Shown: positions 16,946 through 26,289 of the stretch, one piece after another
Numbering within the stretch: position 1 is the stretch's first letter
Layout: each line of letters begins with the position of its first letter
NCBI GenBank assembly: GCA_023393095.1
Contig: JAEWMT010000124.1
Coordinates: forward strand, 1-56,965
Direction of reading: 5' to 3'
From: Bacillota bacterium
GTDB lineage: Bacteria > Bacillota > Clostridia > Lachnospirales > Lachnospiraceae
Length of the DNA: 56,965 nt
Notes under the pieces: model-generated
Told to the model about the DNA's origin: nothing
The model's database searches: none
Seen by the model: only the letters and a program-made list of their open reading frames with translations
Made by a program: the position numbers and the translations under genes

Positions 16946-18424
16946 GACATGCTTCACTTCATTTACAATACGATTTGAAATCTTACCAAGTATATCCCAT
17001 GGTATCTCGGCAAATTCTGCTGTCATAAAGTCAGTCGTTGTAACCGCTCTTAATGCTACGGTATAATCATAGGTTCTCTCATCACCCATAACACCAACGC
17101 TTTTCAAATTCGTTAATACTGCAAAATATTGTCCGATTTGCCTATCAAGGCCTGCTTTTGCAATTTCCTCACGATAGATGTAGTCGGCATCCTGAAGGAT
17201 TGCAATCTTCTCGGGGGTTATATCACCAATAATTCGGATTGCAAGGCCGGGACCGGGGAAAGGCTGTCTGAAGACAAGCTTTTCGGGAATACCAAGCTCT
17301 AAACCGGCTTTTCTTACCTCGTCCTTGAAAAGGTTACGAAGAGGTTCAATGATTTCTTTAAAATCTACGTAGTCAGGAAGGCCGCCTACGTTATGGTGAC
17401 TTTTAATCACAGCTGATTTACCAAGACCGCTTTCAATTACGTCTGGATAGATGGTTCCCTGTACCAGGAAATCTACTTTACCAATTTTCTTGGCTTCTTC
17501 TTCAAATACTCGGATGAATTCTTCTCCGATAATTTTTCTCTTTGTTTCCGGTTCTGTTACGCCGGCTAATCTATCATAAAAACGTTGCTGAGCATTCACG
17601 CGGACAAAGTTTACATCAAATTGGGTAGTAAAGATTTCCTCAACCTCATCACCCTCATTTTTACGAAGTAAACCGTGATCGACAAAGATACAGGTTAACT
17701 GTTTACCAACCGCCTTGCTGATCATTACGGCAGCAACGGAGGAATCTACTCCTCCGGATAGGGCACAGAGTACCTTTTTATCACCAATCTTATTCTTAAG
17801 ATATGCGATCATTTCTTCATTAAAGGAAGACATGATCCAGTCTCCGGAGCATTTACATATATTATATAAAAAATTATGGAACATCTTGGTTCCTTCAGGA
17901 GTATGAACTACTTCCGGATGGAACTGTACACCATAAAGCTTACGCTCTTCATTTTCGATAGCAGCGATTGGACAGGAGTCTGAATTCGCCATCACACGGA
18001 AGCCTTCAGGAAGCTTCTCTATATAATCGGTATGGCTCATCCAACACACGGTACTTTCTGATATACCTTCAAATAGCTTGGAATCTGTTGAAACCTTTAC
18101 GTTTGTATGACCATATTCCCTTAGAGGAGCCTTGGTTACTTTGCCATCCAGTAGATAATTCATCAGCTGGCAACCGTAGCAGATACCTAAGATCGGTATT
18201 CCTAAAGAGAAGATTGCCGGGTCATAACTGGGTGAATCATTTTCATATACACTGGCTGGTCCTCCGGTGAAAATAATTCCCTTTGGAGCAATTTCCTTTA
18301 TACGGTCAAGGCTTGTAGTATAGGGAAGAACCTCACAATATACATTGCATTCTCTGACTCTTCTGGCAATCAACTGATTATACTGTCCGCCAAAGTCAAG
18401 TACGATAACTATTTCTTTTTCCAC
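16889..18424 (-). CDS. guaA: GMP synthase (glutamine-hydrolysing)
   Basis: GuaA converts XMP to GMP with glutamine and ATP in purine synthesis. The 511-residue protein has the N-terminal class I glutamine amidotransferase domain (FTGGPASVY; nucleophile Cys82 in GICYGCQ; FHPEVVHT) and the ATP pyrophosphatase domain (P-loop SGGVDSSVAA; FVDHGLLRKNEGD), then the dimerisation domain ending in GKPPATIEWE. The residue after the nucleophile motif's Gly is Cys85, where many homologues have Met. Length is normal. A TTAGGAGG site precedes the ATG. The 3' end serves as attachment site of the adjacent element. Confidence 0.98.
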   Translation of the reverse strand: MEKEIVIVLDFGGQYNQLIARRVRECNVYCEVLPYTTSLDRIKEIAPKGIIFTGGPASVYENDSPSYDPAIFSLGIPILGICYGCQLMNYLLDGKVTKAPLREYGHTNVKVSTDSKLFEGISESTVCWMSHTDYIEKLPEGFRVMANSDSCPIAAIENEERKLYGVQFHPEVVHTPEGTKMFHNFLYNICKCSGDWIMSSFNEEMIAYLKNKIGDKKVLCALSGGVDSSVAAVMISKAVGKQLTCIFVDHGLLRKNEGDEVEEIFTTQFDVNFVRVNAQQRFYDRLAGVTEPETKRKIIGEEFIRVFEEEAKKIGKVDFLVQGTIYPDVIESGLGKSAVIKSHHNVGGLPDYVDFKEIIEPLRNLFKDEVRKAGLELGIPEKLVFRQPFPGPGLAIRIIGDITPEKIAILQDADYIYREEIAKAGLDRQIGQYFAVLTNLKSVGVMGDERTYDYTVALRAVTTTDFMTAEFAEIPWDILGKISNRIVNEVKHVNRICYDITGKPPATIEWE

Positions 18425-18802
18425 TTGTTAACCTCCTAAAAATCCGTCGCATAGTCCTTTTACGTTCAATTATTAAAAATGTAGATACATAATACAACAT
18501 TTTTTAATATTATTCTAGTGTAAATATAAGTTTTGTCCGAAATAACTGTATATAATTATTTTAGATTGTTCTATTTATAACATATGTTGAATAAATTACA
18601 ATATATTTACATTTTTATTTACAAATTAGCTATTTAATGGTAAAATTGATCTGTTATATTTTGGGTACCATAATATGTAAATAAAAATACTGAAAGATAA
18701 ATAGGAATAGCAAAGTATTTGATAAGTAAATCAACTGCAATTGGTGATTACTTATAATATAGAAATGAAATGTAATAAGTTAGTTCGCTTGGGGGAATTG
18801 AA
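18425..18802. other. Divergent intergenic region between guaA and the Hpt-like gene
   Basis: This AT-rich region must carry promoters for both divergent genes. On the guaA side an AT-only stem, ATTAAAAAATGT / ACATTTTTAAT, can form in the leader. I found no convincing purine riboswitch. Confidence 0.4.
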
Positions 18803-19288
18803 ATGAAGGGGAGTATAACTCAGGAAATGTTTCATTATATACCTGAGATAGATTTTAATATTGGATATCGATATTTTCTTGGTAATATGGATAACTATAT
18901 GGCTGCACTTTTGGCAACTCTAAAAAGCATAAAGTCAAAGCTGCCGATTCTTAGATCCATGAGTTCATCAGATGAATACCAAGGCTTGAGGACTATTACC
19001 CAAACATTAAGGAGTATATCAGGGAATATCGGAGCGCTTAATCTGGCTGAGGCTTCTTATGAATTGGAAACAGCTTTACTAAACGATAATACGGAACAAA
19101 TTAATCCGCTTCTTTCCGCTTATATTGTAAAGTTATCAGAGTTGACAGAACATCTAGAAATTCTTCTAAAGAATGCAGATGTTTTGAAGAATGCGGATGA
19201 ACATACTTCTTTCTTTAATTATGATTTTTCGAGAACAAAAGAGAGTATCAAACGTTCTTCGGGTTATTTGGAACGTAAGATAATATAA
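18803..19288 (+). CDS. Hpt-domain-like protein lacking the phosphoryl-accepting histidine
   Basis: The 161-residue all-helical protein resembles a histidine phosphotransfer (Hpt) domain. The helix GLRTITQTLRSISGNIGA (about residues 61-78) followed by LAEASYELETAL matches the Hpt core, where the usual motif is AHTLKG-S-x-x-IGA. At the position of the phosphorylated His there is Gln67. A preceding segment, YRYFLGNMDNYMAALLATL, matches the first Hpt helices. The protein probably cannot relay phosphate but could bind a response regulator or kinase. A GGGGGAATTG site precedes the ATG and a terminator follows, so it is monocistronic. No kinase or receiver gene is nearby. Confidence 0.65.
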   Translation: MKGSITQEMFHYIPEIDFNIGYRYFLGNMDNYMAALLATLKSIKSKLPILRSMSSSDEYQGLRTITQTLRSISGNIGALNLAEASYELETALLNDNTEQINPLLSAYIVKLSELTEHLEILLKNADVLKNADEHTSFFNYDFSRTKESIKRSSGYLERKII

Positions 19289-19335
19289 ATATATTTTATA
19301 GTCTATGTGCAAATTATTTAGGTATTTATAAAAAT

Positions 19336-19382
19336 ATCAGGGTCACTGTACCAGGATGTCAGGTTCAGCAACCCTGATTTTA
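19336..19382. terminator. Bidirectional terminator between convergent genes
   Basis: An 8-bp stem, ATCAGGGT / ACCCTGAT, with a loop of about 27 bases has TTTTATTT on its plus-strand 3' side and ATTTTTA on its minus-strand 3' side. It can end both the Hpt-like gene and the convergent phosphatase gene. Confidence 0.8.
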
Positions 19383-19439
19383 TTTCGCACACTTCTTGGA
19401 AAGGCATTCTACACATTTGTGTGGATTGTCACACGTATC

Positions 19440-20195
19440 TCATAAATTTACTTTTTTATTCTTCTCTGCCTTACGTGTGCAATAGGGGAGAGGATAACGT
19501 TTATGGGTTTTGTGATGATTGATACATTCTTCACATTTTCCATACCGTTCGCATCTTACTCTTACGCAGGAACATTTTTCTAGACCATTTACAAGAAGTT
19601 TTTTCTTATATGCTTTATTGTATTCGGTAAAGCTCTTATCAACAATTAAGATCTCTTCCTTACCAATGCATTCTAAATTATCAAAATCAAGCCGGATAAT
19701 ATAAGGCATACAGTTTAAGATTCGAAGGAAGCTTTCCCGGTTATAGGAAGGATCGTAATATCTTAATATGGAACTTAAGGCTGTTGCATGAGTACCAATT
19801 ATTATATTTTGATTCGGATGTGAGCTTAGGACTTCATGAAGTGCTTCTATATTCCTTCGTTGCACCATTCCTATGGATTCTCCGCCTTCTTCATGAAATT
19901 CTAGGTCTCCCCACCTTTGGGTAAGAAGCTCCAAGGTGTTTCCTTCGGGACCACGTTTTCTTTCACGAAACCTATCATCGGTATCCATTGCAAGGTTATG
20001 GGATTCTACACATTCCCGTATGGTATCCATACTTCTTAGATAGGTACTGCAAATCGCATAATCCAGTGGTATATCCTTCATAACTTCAGTAACTTTCTTG
20101 ATGTCCAAGATGCCTTCCTCAGAAAGGGGTCTTGTTCTATCTTCCTCCCAGTTATGTTCCGGCAGGGCGTGTCTTACAAAATAGACCTGTGTCAT
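19440..20195 (-). CDS. Histidine phosphatase family protein with Cys-rich C-terminal tail
   Basis: The 251-residue protein starts with a phosphoglycerate-mutase-like phosphatase domain: catalytic VRHALPEHNW (His9), TYLRSMDT, and a second His in IIGTHATALSS. After about residue 200 comes a separate Cys-rich module, CSCVRVRCERYGKCEEC then HHKTHKRYPLPYC, likely a small metal-binding domain that also exists as stand-alone clostridial proteins. The stop is TGA at 19440-19442. In the same frame 19 more codons, again Cys-rich (CDNPHKCVECLSKKC), run to TAA at 19380, right at the terminator. The gene may thus have lost a second Cys cluster. The substrate is unknown. Confidence 0.8.
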   Translation of the reverse strand: MTQVYFVRHALPEHNWEEDRTRPLSEEGILDIKKVTEVMKDIPLDYAICSTYLRSMDTIRECVESHNLAMDTDDRFRERKRGPEGNTLELLTQRWGDLEFHEEGGESIGMVQRRNIEALHEVLSSHPNQNIIIGTHATALSSILRYYDPSYNRESFLRILNCMPYIIRLDFDNLECIGKEEILIVDKSFTEYNKAYKKKLLVNGLEKCSCVRVRCERYGKCEECINHHKTHKRYPLPYCTRKAEKNKKVNL

Positions 20196-20328
20196 TATAA
20201 TATCACCTATTTTCTATTTCATTTTCTCATATCAATCATAAGCAGCAGAGCCGAAAGAAACAATAGATAAATGAATCCATTATTCAAAGTCAATTACTCA
20301 AACTTCGCAGTAAAATGTGTAATGCAAT

Positions 20329-20405
20329 GCTTGATAAAATCAGCATGTAACATCGATCAGAACGAATGGTTTCTTAATTGAACTGAACTGCTGAGTTTAT
20401 CAAGC
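20329..20405. repeat. 17-bp inverted repeat downstream of topoisomerase A gene
   Basis: Arms GCTTGATAAAATCAGCA and TGCTGAGTTTATCAAGC match in 16 of 17 positions and enclose 43 bases. There is no T-run, so the role as a terminator is doubtful. A second TTGATAAACT lies 20-30 bases further right. Confidence 0.6.
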
Positions 20406-20455
20406 ACTTTTCAACATAGGTCATCCGCGAAGTTTATCAATTTAGAAATAACGGG

Positions 20456-22711
20456 TTATAATGTAGCCTTCTGCCCTTTGTCGCCGCGTTTTCGGTTACG
20501 GACCTTCTTAACACTGAATTCCTTATCGTTATAAATAAAGGTTTCCACATTCTGACTCAATGCGGTTGCAAAACATACGGTATCATTTTTCTCTAGGGTT
20601 ATTGCCTTCACACCTCTGCTGGTCTTCTTTAGTTCACTGACTTCAGCGAGGGGGAAACCAAGAGATAGTCCTTTGGCTGTCAGGATGATTACCTTAATAC
20701 CACCTGCCCATCCGGCCATGACTTCGGCAGCAGTTAGCATACAGATGGATATCACTTCATCATTTTCCTCTAGCTTGGTCGCTGCTATCTGTGATCGGTT
20801 TGTCTCAAATTCTACGCCGGATACCTGCTTGATATAACCGGCTTTCGTGGTAAATAACAGCTGGGATTCAAATAGCTGCTCAAAGGAGACATAGAAAACC
20901 GCTGATTCCTTGCCTATTTTACAAAGAGTATGGATTAATACTCCCTTATCCTTCATTTTACATCGAGGGATACTTTCTGCTTTTACCTGATACATATTAC
21001 CTTCTGCGGTAAAGATACAGAGCCGGTCCGTATTCTTCATCTGCACGACCTGGGTAAATTCCTTCAGATTATCCTCCGAAGCTCTGGAGTAGCTTGTGAT
21101 ATCAACTGATTTGGTATAGCCGAAGCGGTCAATTAGTACATAAATATCCTCAATTTTCACTTCTTCCACATAATCGGTACTGATAGCATTAGCGAGCATT
21201 GTCTGTCTTGGAGTATGGAAGGATTTCTTATAATCTTTCAGACGTCCTTTGATTACCTTATATAATTCTTTGGTATCTCCAAGTATTTTCTTGTATTCTT
21301 CGATGGAATTTAACAGGGAGGAATTCTCATCATGCAGCTTTAATATTTCCAAACCGATTAATTTACTGAGCTGCATTGCAAGGATCGCATCAGCCTGGCG
21401 TTCGGTAAAATCTAAGGTTTTCGCTTCCTTCTCGGATTCTGGGAACTTAAACTTAATACCCTCGGTATTACCTTCGATCAGACAGCTTTTGGCCTGCTTA
21501 ATTGAAGAACTTCCTCTTAATATTTCAATAATGAGGTCGATTACATCGGTTGCCTTGATGAGACCGTCAACAATTTCAAGACGCTTGATTGCCTTATCCA
21601 GCAGATAATTATATTCTTTTGTATAAAGTTCAACCTGAAAATCCACAAATTCACTGATGATATTTTTCAGGCTAAAGGTTATCGGCTGCTGGTCTTTAAT
21701 AGCAAGCAGGTTGGCAGAGTAGGTATCCTCCATCGCAGTTTTTTTATACAGACCGTTTAACAGATTATTAAGATCGCGATCCTTCTTCACCTCGATGACA
21801 ACACGGATCCCTTCCTTGGAGGATTCGTCGCGGATATCATAGATTTCATCAAATACCTTATCCTTCACTAAGGAAGCGAGGCCTTCCACCAGCTTTGTCT
21901 TATTTCCTGCAATTGTATAAGGGATTTCGGTTATAACAATGTTCTTTCTTCCGTTATCACCATTTTCAATTTCAACCTTGGAGCGGATTCTTATTTTACC
22001 TTCACCGGTTTCATATAAGGATAGAAGATCATCCTGATTAATGATAATGCCACCGGTCGGAAAATCTGGGGCGGGTATATATTTCATTAGCTTAGGAACT
22101 GTAATATCCGGATTGTCCATATATGCGATAACACCGTCGATTACCTCGTCCGGATTATGCGGCGGGATATTGGTTGCCATACCTACGGCAATACCGGTGG
22201 TACCGTTGATTAAGAGATTCGGTATCATAGCGGGCAGTACGGTTGGTTCCTTCTCACTGTCATCAAAGTTAGGTACAAATTCGATCAGACCCTTTTCCAG
22301 ATGATCAAGTAAAGCCATAGCTCCCAGTGATAATCGTGCCTCGGTGTAACGCATGGCAGCAGCTCCGTCACCGTCAATCGAGCCGAAATTACCGTGTCCG
22401 TCTACCAAGGGAACCATTAAGGAATATTCCTCAGTCATTCGAACCAGAGCTTCATAGATGGAGCTGTCACCGTGTGGGTGATATTTACCCATGGTATCGC
22501 CGACTATACGCGCACTTTTTCTATGAGGTTTGGAAGGCTCTAGACCAAGCTCAATCATGGAATACAGAATTCTTCTCTGTACCGGTTTCAGACCATCCCG
22601 GACATCGGGTAATGCTCTGGCGATAATTACGCTCATCGCATAATCACGGTAACTATTCTTCATTTCTTCAGAAAAATCCATCTGGATAATCTGATCGGAT
22701 GTTTTGTTCAT
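20456..22711 (-). CDS. Type IIA DNA topoisomerase subunit A (ParC-like)
   Basis: The 751-residue protein is the DNA-cleaving subunit of a type IIA topoisomerase. It has the GyrA/ParC N-terminal core with ARALPDVRDGLKPVQRRILY, the quinolone-region HPHGDSSIYEALVRM (Ser83, Glu87, unmutated types) and the catalytic Tyr122 in MRYTEARLS. The C-terminal part has beta-propeller-like repeats but no canonical GyrA box, so topoisomerase IV-like activity is more likely than gyrase. It is shorter than typical GyrA (800 or more). It lies downstream of the B-subunit gene on the same strand, separated by 362 bases that hold a palindromic repeat. Clostridia of this group often carry such a pair besides gyrAB. 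Confidence 0.92.
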   Translation of the reverse strand: MNKTSDQIIQMDFSEEMKNSYRDYAMSVIIARALPDVRDGLKPVQRRILYSMIELGLEPSKPHRKSARIVGDTMGKYHPHGDSSIYEALVRMTEEYSLMVPLVDGHGNFGSIDGDGAAAMRYTEARLSLGAMALLDHLEKGLIEFVPNFDDSEKEPTVLPAMIPNLLINGTTGIAVGMATNIPPHNPDEVIDGVIAYMDNPDITVPKLMKYIPAPDFPTGGIIINQDDLLSLYETGEGKIRIRSKVEIENGDNGRKNIVITEIPYTIAGNKTKLVEGLASLVKDKVFDEIYDIRDESSKEGIRVVIEVKKDRDLNNLLNGLYKKTAMEDTYSANLLAIKDQQPITFSLKNIISEFVDFQVELYTKEYNYLLDKAIKRLEIVDGLIKATDVIDLIIEILRGSSSIKQAKSCLIEGNTEGIKFKFPESEKEAKTLDFTERQADAILAMQLSKLIGLEILKLHDENSSLLNSIEEYKKILGDTKELYKVIKGRLKDYKKSFHTPRQTMLANAISTDYVEEVKIEDIYVLIDRFGYTKSVDITSYSRASEDNLKEFTQVVQMKNTDRLCIFTAEGNMYQVKAESIPRCKMKDKGVLIHTLCKIGKESAVFYVSFEQLFESQLLFTTKAGYIKQVSGVEFETNRSQIAATKLEENDEVISICMLTAAEVMAGWAGGIKVIILTAKGLSLGFPLAEVSELKKTSRGVKAITLEKNDTVCFATALSQNVETFIYNDKEFSVKKVRNRKRGDKGQKATL

Positions 22712-22815
22712 TGTATAACCTCCAAAATGATTATTAGACTTCGCAGCAGCTGATTTTCAAAGTAAAACTCGAACTGCTTCGAAGTCCTTATCTATTTATC
22801 CATATTGCATTTATG

Positions 22816-23015
22816 GTTAGGGTGTCAAAAGTCAGATTTATGTAGTGAAATGAATATTTGTGCATATATATTCATATGGACTCGCCTTACCTTCAAGCGA
22901 AGGTGATTGTATATAAAGTTTTTATGCAATGGTCGCTTGAGCCGGTCTTCGCCATCTGAATATATATACACGCATATTCATTAATCTAGTTTGTATCTGA
23001 TTTTTGACACGCTAA
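22816..23015. repeat. 200-bp palindromic repeat element between topoisomerase genes
   Basis: The two ends are long imperfect inverted repeats of about 63 bases: the left arm begins GGTTAGGGTGTCAAAAGTC and passes through ATGAATAT and CATATATATTCATATGG; the reverse complement of the right arm reads CATTAGCGTGTCAAAAATC and passes through the same blocks. The central part again contains TCAAGCGA on both strands. The left arm is found a second time at 27554-27630. This is the structure of a small non-coding palindromic repeat (MITE- or REP-like). No coding frame is present. Confidence 0.75.
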
Positions 23016-23073
23016 TGATTTATATATCTTTATAATTTAGGCTTCGCTATAAAAATGGAATTCATTTAAATAT

Positions 23074-25005
23074 TTAGATATCCAACTTCGCATATTTGGC
23101 TTCCTCAATGATAAAGGTACGTCTTGGTGGAACATTGCTGCTCATCAGCATAGTAGTAATTTCATCCGCCTCGACGGTATCGCTGATGGAAATCTGGGCA
23201 AGGATACGGGTATCTGGATTTAATGTGGTTTCCCAAAGCTGATGGGCATCCATTTCACCTAGACCTTTGTATCTTTGAAGATTCATTATCTTATTACCAT
23301 CTTCCTTACGGAATTTATCCAGCTCAAAATCGTTAAATAGATATTCGGATTTCTTTGATTTCTTTCCCTTTACAGTGGTTTCGTACTCTACCTTATACAG
23401 AGGAGGCATACCACGGTATACTTTTCCTTCCAGAATCAACTCTGGCATGAATCGATAGAAGAAGGTAAGCAAAAGAGTACTGATATGGGCACCGTCTACG
23501 TCGGCATCAGTCAAAATAATGATTTTATCATAGCGGAGTTTATTAATATCAAATTCATCACCGATTCCGCAGCCAAAGGAGGCAATCATTGATTTAATTT
23601 CATTATTCACGAGGATTTTCTCGAGTGTTGCCTTTTCAACGTTCAAAATTTTGCCTCGAAGAGGAAGTACAGCCTGAGTTCTGCGATTTCTTGCGGTCTT
23701 TACCGTACCGCCCGCAGAATCACCTTCGACGATATACAGTTCACATTCCTCCGGCTTTTTGGAAGAGCAGGAAGCAAGCTTGCTACGGGTATCCACATCA
23801 TTTAATTGCTTTAAGACCGCGGTTCTTGCCTTATCACTAGCACGCCTTGCATTAAAGGATTTTAGTGAATTATCCAGAATGCTTCTTAGCACCTCAACAT
23901 GCTTATCAAACCAACGCTGTGCTTCGGTCGAAAATACATCATCCACAGCACTCTTGGCATCGGTATTGCCTAATTTTGTTTTTGTCTGACCTTCAAATTG
24001 GGGATCGGGATGTTTGATCGATATGATGGCAACAAGTCCGTTACGGATATCTTTACCGTCAAAATTCTCATCCTTTTCCTTAAGGACATTCAACTCTCTT
24101 GCATACTGATTCATAACCCTGGTCAATCCGGTTTTAAAGCCGGTAACGAGAGTTCCGCCATCTACGACATTAATACGGTTACAGTAAGCATTGATCTGTT
24201 CGGAGTAGCTATCGGTATATTGAAATGCTATTTCTACCTCAATATCACCGCTCTTTCCCTCGAGATATACCGGTTCCTCATGGATTGGTGTCATTTCTCG
24301 GGTAATGTAGGATACAAAACTCTTAATTCCGAATTCCTCTTGATAGGTTTTGGTGATACCCGTGATTTGATCAGTAAAGTTGATTAATATATTTTTATTC
24401 AGAAAGGCAATTTCCTTCAGCTTCTTATGTATGATCTCTGCCTTGAATTCTACTGTTTCAAAAATGGAATCATCCGGATAGAAGATGACCTTAGTACCAG
24501 TATCGGATTTGTTACATTTGCCTACAACCGGCAGAAGACCGTCCACTAATTCAGTGATAGGATGACCTCCATTACTATATTCATCCCGGTAGATTTTACC
24601 GTCTCTTTTCACCTCGACGATTACATGCTTTGAAAGGGCATTCACAACAGAGGCACCAACGCCATGAAGACCGCCGGATACCTTATAGACGGAACTATCG
24701 AATTTACCTCCGGCATGCAAGATAGTATATACGACACGTACTGTCGGTATTTTCTTGGTAGGATGGATGTCAACAGGAATACCGCGTCCATTATCGCAGA
24801 TTTCAATTGCGCCATCCTTTCTTAAAGTGATATCGATTTTTGAGCAATAACCTGCCAGATGCTCATCAATACCATTGTCAAGTATCTCCCAGATTAAGTG
24901 ATGTAAGCCCCTTGGTCCGGTGCTGCCGATATACATACCGGGTCGCTTCCTTACTGCCTCAAGGCCTTCCAAAACGACAATCTGACTTCCACTGTATTGT
25001 TCCAT
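23074..25005 (-). CDS. Type IIA DNA topoisomerase subunit B (ParE-like)
   Basis: The 643-residue ATPase subunit pairs with the A subunit downstream. It has a GHKL ATP-binding fold (EILDNGIDEHLAG with Glu40 and Asn44; DNGRGIPVD; the G-loop GGLHGVGASVVNALS), a transducer domain, and the TOPRIM metal-binding motifs EGDSAGG and DADVDGAHI, ending in the usual QRYKGLGEM region. There is no long insertion, as in Gram-positive ParE/GyrB. The start at 25005 follows a GGAGG site; in-frame ATGs up to 25023 overlap that site. The usual Ser in DNSIDE is Gly here. It is assigned ParE-like because its partner lacks a GyrA box. Confidence 0.92.
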   Translation of the reverse strand: MEQYSGSQIVVLEGLEAVRKRPGMYIGSTGPRGLHHLIWEILDNGIDEHLAGYCSKIDITLRKDGAIEICDNGRGIPVDIHPTKKIPTVRVVYTILHAGGKFDSSVYKVSGGLHGVGASVVNALSKHVIVEVKRDGKIYRDEYSNGGHPITELVDGLLPVVGKCNKSDTGTKVIFYPDDSIFETVEFKAEIIHKKLKEIAFLNKNILINFTDQITGITKTYQEEFGIKSFVSYITREMTPIHEEPVYLEGKSGDIEVEIAFQYTDSYSEQINAYCNRINVVDGGTLVTGFKTGLTRVMNQYARELNVLKEKDENFDGKDIRNGLVAIISIKHPDPQFEGQTKTKLGNTDAKSAVDDVFSTEAQRWFDKHVEVLRSILDNSLKSFNARRASDKARTAVLKQLNDVDTRSKLASCSSKKPEECELYIVEGDSAGGTVKTARNRRTQAVLPLRGKILNVEKATLEKILVNNEIKSMIASFGCGIGDEFDINKLRYDKIIILTDADVDGAHISTLLLTFFYRFMPELILEGKVYRGMPPLYKVEYETTVKGKKSKKSEYLFNDFELDKFRKEDGNKIMNLQRYKGLGEMDAHQLWETTLNPDTRILAQISISDTVEADEITTMLMSSNVPPRRTFIIEEAKYAKLDI

Positions 25006-25583
25006 ATAAACCTCCATGTACATTCTTAGTAATGATAACCATTATGTGGTTCTTTCCAAGCTGTCATACAATTAGACTTAGTGACAACCCTTTCCCCCAG
25101 CAATCAATTTAAAATATAGAAAAATAAATTTAATTATTAACATAATCTTATATTATGAATAATATGGAATACCTATATGCATTCCTATAGGATTATAACA
25201 TAAGCAAAAAAAGATTACCAGTAATATTGCAATCATATGTTCGGGCTTAGAATCTATCTTTGAAAAAGTAATTTCTGATTTGATTGGGTAGAATTCCATT
25301 ATAAAATAGGGAAGGCCAAGTAAAAATAGACAAAATATACCAGAAAATATCTAAAAATGCCCATGTACAACCGATGTACCACTGAATTTCAAAAAACAAT
25401 TGAAAAAAACATAAAATGATGTATAATAGGAACAATTATTTATGATATTATTCGAACTACTTTAAGCTAAGCAACAGGGGGAACTCTTTCGGATTATAGA
25501 TTTCAGTGTATTTAAGGTGAATATTGGGTAGACATAAAAAAGTATAATTATGCAAAATTATAATACTATGAAAGGTTGTAAGA
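25006..25583. other. Divergent intergenic region, topoisomerase B / PHP gene
   Basis: I see no supported gene in these 578 bases. The region should contain divergent promoters; candidate boxes are AT-rich and none is clear. A small palindrome, CCTATATGCATTCCTATAGG, lies near 25171. Confidence 0.4.
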
Positions 25584-26261
25584 GTGAGCTTATATAAATA
25601 CGAAACACATCTTCATACGACAGAGGCAAGTGCCTGCTCTGAACTAAGTGCAGCAAAACAGGTACAAATTTATAAGAACGCAGGATATTCCGGTATCATT
25701 GTTACCGATCACTTTTTTAATGGAAACACCAGTATTCCACGTGATCTTCCTTGGGAAGAAAGAGTAGAACTGTTTTGCAGAGGTTATGAAAATGCAAAAG
25801 AAGAAGGAGATAGAATAGGATTATCCGTTTTCTTCGGATGGGAAGCCAGTTTTCGTGGAACCGATTTTCTGATTTATGGACTGGATAAACAATGGCTTAA
25901 GGAGCATCCGGACATATTATCTTGGTCTGTTGAGGAGCAGTATAAACGGGTACATGAGGATGGAGGCTTTATCGTCCATGCCCATCCGTTTCGGGTCAGA
26001 CCTTATATTAAGGAAATTCGCCTATTCCCGAAATATGTAGATGCGGTCGAAGCTATTAATCTAGGTAATCGGAATGAGGATTTTGATCGTAAGGCTTTAC
26101 TTTACGCAAAGAAACATAAGCTGCCGGTAACTGCCGGTTCGGACTCTCATTTTCCCATAGATTATTACACAGGAGTGGCATTTCGGCATAAACTGGATAG
26201 TATTAAGGATTATATCAATGGGATACAGTCTGGGGATTATGAACTGATTAAAAATATATAA
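25584..26261 (+). CDS. PHP-domain metal-dependent phosphoesterase
   Basis: The 225-residue protein has a PHP fold, a TIM-barrel-like metallo-phosphoesterase. Ligand motifs are ETHLHTTEASAC near the N-terminus, VTDHFFNG, GWEASF, VHAHPFR and the C-terminal AGSDSHF. All expected His/Asp ligands are present, so it should be active. The start is GTG at 25584 after a GAAAGG site. The lysA-like gene follows 28 bases later on the same strand and may be co-transcribed. The substrate is unknown; relatives include histidinol phosphatase and nucleotide phosphatases. Confidence 0.85.
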   Translation: MSLYKYETHLHTTEASACSELSAAKQVQIYKNAGYSGIIVTDHFFNGNTSIPRDLPWEERVELFCRGYENAKEEGDRIGLSVFFGWEASFRGTDFLIYGLDKQWLKEHPDILSWSVEEQYKRVHEDGGFIVHAHPFRVRPYIKEIRLFPKYVDAVEAINLGNRNEDFDRKALLYAKKHKLPVTAGSDSHFPIDYYTGVAFRHKLDSIKDYINGIQSGDYELIKNI

Positions 26262-26289
26262 AATTTTACAATAGATTAGGAGGTTCTTT

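Noticed and set aside
18425..18560. Possible purine riboswitch in the guaA leader (minus strand has GTATCTAC, CGTAAA and GGACTA in riboswitch-like order).
   Set aside because: No matching P1 5' arm and no conserved ATATGG block could be found upstream; the order is probably chance in AT-rich DNA.
19380..19442. Selenocysteine insertion at the in-frame TGA of the phosphatase gene.
   Set aside because: A GTGTG / CACAC mini-stem follows the TGA, but position and loop do not fit a bacterial SECIS, and no selenoprotein family match is known to me.
25247..25435. 62-codon hydrophobic minus-strand frame in the topoisomerase B upstream region.
   Set aside because: Composition reflects AT-rich DNA (Phe/Tyr/Ile-rich), with no ribosome binding site.
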